Source: Leptoclinus maculatus
Taxonomy: Eukaryota; Chordata; Actinopteri; Perciformes; Stichaeidae
Assembly: GCA_032191485.1 (NCBI GenBank)
Contig: JAVDOI010000002.1
Coordinates: 4,659,346 to 4,723,345, forward strand
Direction of reading: 5' to 3'
Length of the DNA stretch: 64,000 nt
Shown: positions 23,934 to 33,688 of the stretch, in pieces
Layout of the letters: every line of letters begins with the position of its first letter
Numbering within the stretch: position 1 is the first letter of the stretch
The notes under the pieces: model-generated
Database searches by the model: none
The model's input: the letters and a program-made list of their open reading frames with translations, nothing else
Told to the model about the DNA's origin: nothing
Translations under genes and position numbers: made by a program

Positions 23934-26900
23934 TCAGAAGTCAAGTTTCAGTCCTGAAGAAATGGAGGCTCCAGCTTGTGCCAGGTAGTTTGGGAATGCG
24001 GGATCCGCCCCCGACGTGCCCGCATCTCGCTCAGTAGGCATCGGTCCAGCGTCATGATCGCGCTGCCACGGCTGACTGTGGGGAGCGACACCCTGACCCT
24101 TCAAGTACCCGTGCTGACAAAACAGCGGCGGCTTGCGGTGGGTGAGGGCTGAGCGGAAGCATGATTCTGAAAGGCATGAGGAAACACAAGGGATGAGTCA
24201 AACTACTAATGATAAAATAAATACATAAAACAATAGAGAAAGCAGTGTGTAATTTATATTAAAAAAAAAGCTTTACCGGCATAGAAGGCCCTGAGGTCAG
24301 TCTGGACACAGTGCTCCAAGAAGCGCCGCAGTGGCTGGATATGAGATATGGGAGTCCCCCATTCTGTGAGGAAGTCCTCAACCACGTGATGAATCGCCTT
24401 GGGCCTTGGTAAAGGCCAGCCGGAGGGACGGAGCTTCATTTCTTCCACTGGGGAAAAAAACCAACAACAAAAACGTACATAAAGCTTCATTCAGAGCTCA
24501 TTCCCTGTCAAAACGGCAGTAATTCTACTCCAAAAAATACACTTTTAACGGCACAGCATTTCTCCTCACCAGTGGGAAGTTGGTCGTAGTAGTATAAAAC
24601 AGGGTGCAGAAAGTTGGATTTCCAAGCTGTGGTCCATTCTGCGGCAGCCCGGCCCCGCCCCAAATAGTCTACTTTTTTCTTCCCGTACTGCATGACCAGA
24701 ACTATCAGTCCGTGGTCGGAGACCTCGTGGCCCGAGAGAGAGGAGAACTGAGGCAGGGCCTGGAGTGTAAACTCCTCCACGTATTCACAGTGAGAGCTTA
24801 GAGTCAAGGAGAGACGAAAGCACCATAACAGAGCATGAAACAGGAATAACTGTACATTTGGTTTTATGCCTCTGTAATGAGTATAAACAGGGAGTGCTGC
24901 TTATACATTAATAATATCTATATCCATATATATGAATAGATAACCTGTTATTGCAATTTAAACATCTGTTAATTCTGGCATCGCCTGGATTGACAGTCGC
25001 TGCTTGTTACAATTACATATTACTTAGATTTTGTCCTTTTACACTTATTAAGATAAAGTAGGTCAAAATATATCTCTCGAAATTAAAACACTTCAAAAAG
25101 GTGATACCGAGTAATGACGTCGTAAAGCAGATGTTTTGTGTAAAAGTCTCCTCACTGAGGATTTTGCTCGCCTTGCAGCGACTGCACTCTCACGTTAATT
25201 AAAAGAAGCCAGTTTAAAGTGGTTTGGGTGAGATCAAAACGACACACGCTTACCCCCGAAGAAGGATAACGTCCCCGAGCACCTCAAACATTTGGTACGG
25301 GCCTGAGGCCTCGTTGATCCGCTTCAGAATCCACGACTGCAGATGTGCGGTCGACAGTTTCGTCGATTGCCACGGGTTGCTGTGATAACGCTGTTCAAGC
25401 ACACGGTGTACAGAGCGCACTGTGGCAAAAAAAAAAAAATCATACAGTGTATTAAAATATCACCATAATGTAAAATTGTTTAGTTTTTTATTTATAATAA
25501 GTTATAATTCCAAAGATTAGTTCTCTTTGGCGGCAAATCCTGGGAATGTCGAAAAAAGACACTCAGTTCATAATACTTGTGATGCAATGCACAATCGCCA
25601 TCGTGCTGCCTAATTCTGCGATAGTGACCTAACTGACATTTATTTAAACGAAAATCTTTGTGAGTTTTTTCTTGCTTTAAATGCATAATTGCCCAATTTG
25701 TCTGCATTCCAATTGCGCCCCATGCAGCCGAGTGTTCATGGTCCACATTTGAGGGGCTGTGGCAGAAAGGACGCGGTGATTCGAAATGAAGCATCGTTCG
25801 CCCCCTAAATGCCACCAAACAAACAAAAACATCCGTTTGGACTTTTTCACCTGTGTAACGGAAGCCGTGGACGAAGCCGCCGGCAGACGAGCCGTAGTCT
25901 CTGGAGTGAGCGGCGGTTCCCAGCACGAACAGGCCGGGGGTGTTCTCCCCTTCGTACCAGGCCGTCAGCCTCGGCAACCTCCCTTTAGCATTGTCGCTGT
26001 TCATTGGGCGGGCAGAGCTAGGAGGGAAGGTTGAACATTACATGAATACAACAGCTTCATCACACATAGTAGTAATGATACAAGAGAGGGGCATTCTTTG
26101 ACAAGGCAGCGCGTTACTTAACGTACAGATGATGACACAATACAACACCGTGTTACAACAGGTCTATATACCTGTCAAATATGCTGAAGTTGAATCGGAA
26201 TCCAAGGCACGATATCACCCGGTCGTAAGGCTTTCGCATAGAGAAGTTGTCAATGTGATACCCTGGAGTTTCTTCTCCCGTCACATCAGAGCCGTTCTTC
26301 TCTTCCTGGTGTTGCAGGTACTTCTTTAAAGTCACGTAGAACTGTCCCTTCTTCTTAGCGCCCGATCTCCTCTTGCCTTGATCCTTCAGTTGAGTGATGG
26401 CTATTTTATCCAGGGGTATCTCCGCCAGCCCGTCCAGGGACTTCAGCTGATATGTGTCCAGAAGCTCGTTATTCAAAGCTCTGGAAAAAAATATATATAC
26501 ATCGGTCACTTAACATTAAAAGTGTGAAATCTGATATTTGAGAACATATAAGGGGTCACTACCTCTGTCAATTCTTTCACTGTTGTTTTGAACATTTTTA
26601 CCGGTTTGTGCCGTAAATGTGTCCCATGGTGGGACACAAATTATGACAAAACATCTTAAATATTAAGATGGAATGAGAGGGATTTATCTTCAATGTTAGA
26701 CACTTATTTTTATATAGTGTTATTTATTTTATATGAAATCATGAATACTATGAATTACTTTTTCAATAATTGAGTAAAACTCATTGGTTCTTTTATGTGT
26801 GTCACACCACAGGACACTATGTCCCACTAGAGGACAGCACTGGTGGCGTATCACACTTTAGACTTACTTTCATGTCACTTATAACAGTAACAATTTTCTG

Positions 26901-28140
26901 GAAAAACAGCAAAAAATATTTATATAATATATGTAATTATTGCATTTAAAAACACTGTAAATGGTTGAAATTTTTTTTTATTTAATTATTAAAAGATGCT
27001 TCTTAAAAAGACCTTTTCCTCTTGTGGGACGTCCTTGTCCTGTCACATCGGTCATTAGCAGTTAGTAAGACACATTTGCAGAATTTTCCATAGTTATGCA
27101 GTTTAACATTCAGTTTTTAATTTATGAAAATTACATAATTTAGGGGAGTGACACCAACAGGACAAGTGAAATTACCAAATCTATGGCGCTACCTGAGATC
27201 TCCGACGTAGTGCGTTTGCCAGGCCAGTCGAACAGGGTTGGAACTGAGCATGTGCACCAATTTTGCTCTTCCCGAGATGTTCTGGGCGGTTTCAAAAGCC
27301 GAGTTCCCCTTGCCCAGAATAAGTACGGCCTGGTCCTTGTAGTCCTCAGGATCAGTGGAGATGGACTCGTAGCCCTCGACCAGGTCTGAACCGACAAACT
27401 CAACCCTCTGAGGAACCCACAGACCTGAGGCAACCAGGAGGACTCTGGGGGGGGGGGGGAGAGGACAGAGGTACAACACGACGCACTTCACAATCTGAAA
27501 CAACAAGTTTCACTGTCATCTCAGGTTCAGTGTGTACCTGCACTTGTAGTCCGATGCATGTTGGTCGGTCAGGATGTAGCTCCTGCCCTCGGGGGACCGC
27601 ACTGCCCTGATCCTCCCGACGTCCACGCCGTACCGGACCCTCAGCCCGAGCTCCTTCTCAAACATGGACAGGTAGACCGGGAAGGTATCGGCTGGCGGGA
27701 AGAACTCCCTGCTCACTCTCTTCAACAGGAGGTCAGGTCTATCGCTGAGCAGCGAGTTCCAGTCGTGGCGCATGTTGAACTCTCGGTTCTGGCTCCCCGT
27801 GTAGATCTTGTTGATGCTGATGAGCTTCCTGTGCCGGGGATACCTTGAAAACAGAGCAGAGGAAGGCCCGGGTCAAAGGGCGACTCAGGGGGGGGCAGAC
27901 GGGTACCGTACGACATGCTTTCACAAAGCGCCCTTACTTGTTGAAGAAGCTGCCCGGCCCAGAGTTCCTCTCCAAGATGACGTAGTCTCTTTTAGCTTTG
28001 GAGAGGAAATATCCCATCTGCAGTCCCGAGGGCCCAGCACCCAGCACACAGTAGTCATAGCGGCGGGGGCCGTTGTCAGGAGAGCACTGGACGCAGCCAA
28101 TCAGGATGAGGAGGATCAGACGAGGAAGGTTCGAATCCAT
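23934..28140 (-). CDS. foxred2: FAD-dependent oxidoreductase domain-containing protein 2 (ERFAD), 677 aa
   Basis: Nine coding exons (minus strand): 27938-28140, 27538-27843, 27193-27444, 26172-26480, 25851-26017, 25254-25419, 24570-24796, 24277-24447, 23934-24166. All phases close, giving 677 aa against about 684 in human. An N-terminal signal peptide (about 1-19, LILLILIGCVQC) is followed by the FAD-binding GAGPSG at 34-39. A second dinucleotide fold has LGKGNSAFETA at 213-223. Family landmarks include YPRHRKLISINK, LRHDWNSLL, YVGDLRALNNELLDTYQLKSLDGL, GGFVHGFRYT and FLHPVLYYYDQLPT. The mammalian protein is a soluble ER-lumen flavoprotein acting in ER-associated degradation with OS-9/SEL1L. 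The last exon ends LKLDF rather than a KDEL-like tetrapeptide (human KEEL). Confidence 0.96.
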
Positions 28141-29382
28141 AACCTGTTGGGACGTGAGGCAATGTGGTGAAAGTGTGAGTTATGATAGGACAGCATGAAT
28201 AAATAAATCAGAAAATAAAATCCATTTAGAATATATTGTTGCAGCATAAAGGTTTTTTTGGGGGGGGGGGGTTCCTGTACCGATGTGAGGGTCCCGGGAC
28301 AGATTGTAAAGCCCTCTGAGGCAAATTTGTGATTTTGGGCTATACAAAATGAATTGAATTGAATAAAATCTATATGGATCTTGCTTTTAACATCCTGCTG
28401 CTAATATGATTTGGTAAACCTATACAAAAAAAAAGATCCATTTGGACGCATCTGGCAGTTCCTTATGTAAGGAATAATTCAGGCTAATTTAATTGTAAAA
28501 CATTAGTGTTTTTTCATAGAGAGTTGTTTGTAAATTGTCTTAAACATAATTTGACTACTTTTATTTCACTCCCAGACGACATGCACATGTGGGCTATGAA
28601 CCAGGGACCCGTTAAAACTGGTCTGTAGTTGTCTGTACATGGGTCCGGCTCTACGGGGATACCTGGAAGAACTACAACTAGCTACACCGGAGCAGAAGGG
28701 CTACGGACATGTCAGCACTGACTTAGTACGGCGTCAAACTAAACGAGTAGCTTAACAGGTAACACAGGTAACGCGGTGAGAGACACGGCGGCAGTAGCCC
28801 CGACTCTCCACGAACTCTCCGGCCGACGTTGTGTCACTGTCCCGAGGATGCGGCGCCTCGAACCAGATGCGAGGTCGGCTAACGTGATCCCGCACAAGCA
28901 CGTAACGTAGACTCCACGTTACCTTTTCTATTTCAGTCGATCCCTCGCGCGCACCATCGGTGGTTTAGCATCATACCTGTGGAGACGGCTACATGTTTGC
29001 TAGTTTGCATCGTACGGCGCGATGCGTGTGCGTGCGTGTGTGCGTGCGTGCGTGCACCCCTCTGAAAATCCACCAGCCTACAACCCGCTTCCCCACCTTG
29101 GACAACAAAAACCCCAATGGAGGGCTGCTTGCATAAGGGGCGTGTTTAGAGAATACCATAGAAGAGAGTGCAGTAGAATATGTCCCATGTTTTACATACA
29201 CTTAGAAGTCTCTCTCAAGAAGTGAAAATCAAATGTCCCTCTTTCAATAATAAGTGGTATCTGTTGTTTTCCCCACCCAACAAAAAAAAATCCATAAACT
29301 TGCTATATCAGAATATTCAAATTCTTAAAACTCCATGTGCTCGTCGACATTAAACGAGCCTTTGAAGGCTCAACATCTAAAT
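28141..29382. other. foxred2 5' region and spacer
   Basis: A retrotransposon-tail-like patch occurs at about 28290-28368 (TGAGGCAAATTTGTGATTTTGGGC, ending in GAATT repeats; split here as TGAGGCAAATTTG and GATTTTGGGC). About 28750-28980 is CpG-rich and is the likely foxred2 promoter. No TATA box was chosen. A GT/GC-rich simple tract lies at 29022-29057. Confidence 0.45.
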
Positions 29383-30099
29383 CAGGGGTCTCAAACTCAA
29401 GGCCCGCGGGCCGAATGCGGCCCGCCACGTCATGTTATGTGGCCCGCGAATCCGCCAGCAAAACAAACAAAAAAAGTTAAAAGAAATTTAATAAAAAAAT
29501 TAAAAGTTAGACATGATAATAAAAATATCCCCATAGTCGAAATTATGAGATAGAAAGTCGAAGTTATGATAGAAAGTCAAAATTATGAGTTAGAAAGTAA
29601 TAATTATGATACTTAAACACACAGTCACAGAAGCAGCTCTTCATAGGTTAGCCTACATTTGACATGTAATGTATTGTGAGTACATTGAAGACTACTTTAA
29701 ACGTGGCTTTACAACAGATGAAATACTTCACGTGGGATTGTGCAAACGCACCTTTGAAAGGATTTTAAGCTTTGAACAAAGTTATTATAATAACTTGTGT
29801 TTGATATTTGTCTTTGCTATTTTCTTTAATAGTTTGATAGAGTAATGTGGGTTTATTAACCCTAAATTAAAAGGATTTAAGTTACAATAACAGAAATGTG
29901 CTTAAATATATTTTTACATTTATATAACTGCATGTACAATATTTTAACACTTGAATAAACAATAATCAAATGCAGAGACAGTTATTTACCAATATGTTAG
30001 GAGTAGTTACATTTACACAGTCTTACATTTACAACCGGCCCTTTGAGGGTGACCATGATGCTGATGTGGCCCAGAGTGAAGATGAGTTTGAGACCCCTG
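29383..30099. mobile_element. Non-autonomous hAT transposon between foxred2 and hmox1
   Basis: The inverted ends share CAGGGGTCTCAAACTCA (17 bases, left at 29383 and right ending at 30099). The flanking octamers, ATCTAAAT at 29375-29382 and ATCCAAAT at 30100-30107, differ at one base, indicating an 8-bp target duplication. It is 717 bp with no transposase. It sits in the divergent spacer between foxred2 and hmox1. Confidence 0.88.
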
Positions 30100-30107
30100 A
30101 TCCAAAT

Positions 30108-30734
30108 AATGGGAAAGTGATCTGGAAGATCCTCCTGTCCAACTGCTTCTGGGATCCTGAGAGTTTTGCAGCAGATGAGAGACTCTCAACAGATCAGCTG
30201 TAGGCCATTTATTGATGTCCTCCCACAGCATAAGCCCTTCCTCCTCTGGGGATGTTTCTAATGACAAACTACTAAAGGTCATGTTAGCTTTAATATGTAT
30301 ACTTTGTTTGATCATTTTCCATTGACATTTTATGACAATGTCATCTGCAAATAATTGACTTTACTCACATGGTTTGTCCCAGTGCATTAGTATTCTAGTG
30401 GTTTAAGTATTCAGATCCTTTATAAGTGACAGTGGAGACACTGTCGTCTAAAAGAAATACCCCTTTACATTTAAAAGCCCTGAACAGCAGTTCAGATGTG
30501 TAGACAACCTCTTAGCTCTTAGATTTAACTGGACCTAAAGAAAGTTTAAAACCTTCTGACATTCGTTATATATGTACATACAAGTCCAAACATGACGTAT
30601 GACCTCTGCATCACAGGGAGCAACTTTCACGCCACACTTTTTTGATTTCTGCCACATCATGTAATCACATTTCCCCACAACATTCACAACATCTGCTTTG
30701 TCATGCTTCAGCCTCAGCAGTGTGTGACTTACGG
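30108..30734. other. Spacer upstream of hmox1
   Basis: AT-rich sequence with no recognised exon. The short frames here do not resemble known proteins. It may contain distal hmox1 control elements. Confidence 0.4.
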
Positions 30735-30788
30735 TGAGTCAGCAGTCCCACTTCCCATTTACCTCGCCACATCACGGCCGTATAAGAG
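30735..30788 (+). promoter_or_regulatory. hmox1: hmox1 core promoter: antioxidant response element and TATA box
   Basis: TGAGTCAGCA at 30735-30744 matches most of the Maf-recognition/antioxidant element bound by Nrf2-small Maf and by Bach1-Maf. A TATA-like TATAAGAG follows at 30781-30788. This pairing is expected for the strongly stress-induced haem oxygenase 1 gene. Function is inferred from motif and position. Confidence 0.7.
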
Positions 30789-30810
30789 AGCCGTGAGGAC
30801 ACAGTGGACC

Positions 30811-30876
30811 TTTAACTCGGCGGAGCTGACAAGAGGACCAACCAGCCTAAAGGAGAGAAGACTTTGATTTTGACAG
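30811..30876 (+). other. hmox1: Probable hmox1 non-coding exon 1
   Basis: Sequence about 25-30 bases past the TATA box leads to a splice donor GACAG|GTGTGT at 30876. The next exon starts at acceptor CATAG directly before the ATG at 30952. The left edge is an estimate from TATA spacing. Confidence 0.5.
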
Positions 30877-30951
30877 GTGTGTTACATACATTGTTATTCA
30901 TGTTAAACGCGTTTAATTTCACTAATTAAACCAAATCATTTGTCTGCATAG

Positions 30952-32165
30952 ATGGAGACCATGAAGAGTGCGAGGAAGACTGAAACAGGGGACATTGGCA
31001 GGTACGACAGTTTATTCTAAAGATAATTTAAACACACAGAACTGCATGATTTTAAAGTAAAATAAACGTTTTAAACATTTTTTTTCTGTGTTCTGCCGTC
31101 AGTGACCTATCGGAGCAGGTCAAAGCAGCCACTAAGGACAGCCATGTCAGAGCTGAAAACACACAGCTGATGCTGAGTTACCAGAAGGGTCACATCACCC
31201 TGCCTCAGTACAAGGTAAGCACCTCACAATTAACACTTTTTCTTTTGTTTTCCGTTAATGTTTACATTGTTCTGAAAGGCGGCTCTTCTTCTTCGTGGTC
31301 AGGTCCTGTTGTGTTCCCTCTACGAGATCTACAAAGCGCTCGAGGAGGAGCTGGACAGAAATTCTTCCCATCCGGCCGTCGCACCGATATACTTCCCTCA
31401 GGAACTGGCCCGTCTGGAAACGCTGGAGAAGGACCTGGAGCACTTCTTCGGCTCCGGCTGGAGGAAGAGGGTGGTGGTTCCTGCAGCCACACACAGATAC
31501 GAACAGAGACTACGACAGGTGAGCGGAGAGGAAGGCGCCGAGTTAGCATTCAGCACAGACCCGTTGTGACACCACCATTATTCATTATTTCCTGACAGAT
31601 TGGCAAAGAGAGGCCCGAGCTGCTGGTGGCCCACTCCTACACGCGCTACCTCGGCGACCTCTCGGGAGGTCAAGTGCTGGGGAAGATTACCCAGAAATCT
31701 CTGGGGCTGAGCAGCAACGAGGGGCTTTCGTTCTTCTCCTTCCCCGGCGTGACCAGCCCCAACCGCTTCAAGCAGCTGTACAGGAGCCGGATGAACGGCA
31801 TCGAGCTGACGGAGGAGGAGAGGGCGGCGGTGCTGGACGAGGCCGTCGCCGCCTTCGAGCTCAACATCCAGGTGAGCGGAAGAGCGATCGGAGAGCAGAT
31901 GTACCGTGTGCACCGATGACCCAGCGTTGTTTCAAAAGTCACACAGAGACTTGCAAAAAGAGAACCGAATCTGTCAACATGTTTTTTTTTTTATTGCCTT
32001 TTCTTTCAGGTTTTTGATGACTTGCAGAAAATGCTGAGTGTCACAACAGAGACTGTGGACCAATCAGCAGGCAACGTCGTCAAAACTGCCACGTTCCCTT
32101 CTTTACCCATCGTGGGATTGTGTGTGGCTCTCACCACTATTGGACTGGGAATCTACTCCTTGTAG
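30952..32165 (+). CDS. hmox1: Haem oxygenase 1, 268 aa
   Basis: Five coding exons (plus strand): 30952-31001, 31103-31214, 31303-31518, 31599-31871, 32010-32165. All phases close, giving 268 aa. The enzyme breaks haem into biliverdin, CO and iron on the ER membrane. His31 in TKDSHVRAEN corresponds to the proximal haem ligand. The family signature LLVAHSYTRYLGDLSGGQ is at 134-151, with the catalytic Asp146. The C-terminus is a hydrophobic anchor (about 246-268, LPIVGLCVALTTIGLGIYSL), showing a tail-anchored ER protein. The part between residues 55 and 217 is split by an intron after RLRQ. As I recall it, mammalian HMOX1 has a single large exon there. A 5' UTR intron precedes the ATG. Identity is secure. 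Confidence 0.97.
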
Positions 32166-32301
32166 ATTGTACCAGCACTCTTTATATATGCACACGCAGC
32201 ACTTTACTAATCAATTAATGCAACAGTGATTCTCAACTTGTCATTCGTATGAACGTATTAAAACAATCACACACTGTGAAACTGTCTTATGATTTATGTT
32301 G

Positions 32302-32307
32302 AATAAA
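32302..32307 (+). terminator. hmox1: Polyadenylation signal, hmox1
   Basis: AATAAA 137 bases after the hmox1 stop codon, with a second overlapping copy just downstream. Confidence 0.6.
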
Positions 32308-32385
32308 TAATAAAAAAAGGATCAGTTTGAAACGAGTCGTTTTATGATTTCAAATACTTTAATTCTTTACACATCATGCAGAAAC

Positions 32386-32391
32386 TTTATT
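32386..32391 (-). terminator. mcm5: Polyadenylation signal, mcm5
   Basis: AATAAA on the minus strand, about 170 bases past the mcm5 stop codon at 32559. It faces the hmox1 signal only about 80 bases away. Confidence 0.55.
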
Positions 32392-32558
32392 CATTCTGGT
32401 GCATGTAATCAGGCCATAAAATCCAGATGCAACTGAATCGACCCTCGACAGTTCACCACGACCCAGACTCAATATTCTAAGGTGTCCGTTGGGAAACACA
32501 GAGTCGCATGAATAAGGCAGAACCCAAAACTATTTACATCAACAATGAAACGTTTGCT

Positions 32559-33647
32559 CTACTTGACTCTGTAGAGCACTTTCCTCTGCATGCGGTGCTG
32601 CAGCTCGCCCCTCCTCAGCATCAGCTGGAGGACTTTGTAGATGGCGTGCTCTGGATACTTCTGTTCAGAGGAATACAGAGAACCAAAACGGGAGAGATGA
32701 ATCCTCTATTGACCTTTAAAGAGTGAACATCAGGATCACACATCAGAGCAACTTGCAGTTTGGATACTTTAATACAAGTTATAGTTAAACTGAAAACTAA
32801 CAGCTGTGGTTTTGGTCATCGTTTGTGTTGGATAAATATAGAACGTCTTACTGAGGTCACTGGAGTGTTTATCATTGATTCAATGAGGGCTCTAACCTGC
32901 AAGTGTTTGTTAACATATTTACAGTGCTTTGCAATAGTGTTCCTCCCCTTTGGCATTTGTCCTACTTTGTTGCATCACAACCTGGAATTCAATTGTTTTT
33001 ACATAAAATTGGATTTGATGTAATGGACCGACCGACCCGTGGGCTCTGGGGCAGGCAGCAAGGGCTCAGCTCTCAGCCTCTCACACAGAACTGTTTCTGT
33101 CTCTCTGGGTAACTATACTTGAGTCGAGGCTGGTTTCTTGACTACCTCATGTTTTCTATAAAACATTTAGATCCGCGGATGGAGCCCTGTTGGTTACTTC
33201 CAAGGCCACAGCAAAAAAAAGCTTTTACTACTCAGTTTGCGTATTTAGTGGTATACCCATCATCCCCAGAATATTCTGTCCAAAAGTAATAATAATAAAA
33301 ATGAAAAGATACATTTCATTATGAAATGGAAAAAACAACTTTGACGTAGTGAGACTGACCTGTTTGGTGAAGTCCTGGACGATGCTGTGCTCGGACACCT
33401 GGGAGCCGATCGCAAAGCGTCTCTTCATCTGCTTCTCGACGCGCGAGATCATTTCCTGGTCCTCCTGAGACGTGAAGCCCTCCACTCCTAGTGACACGAT
33501 GCGGTTGAGGAGACGTTAAAAGAATGGAAAATGATTGTGATGTGTTCGGTCATAAGAGTCCCTTCAGGAACACCAGCAGTCATGTTGCAAATGTGTTACT
33601 TTGAATTGATTGTAAACAGAATGTTATTTATTTAAGTCAATCATATG

Positions 33648-33688
<41 letters not shown>

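Noticed and set aside
29335..29553. 72-residue plus-strand frame
   Set aside because: Lies across the left end of the hAT element at 29383 and matches no transposase.
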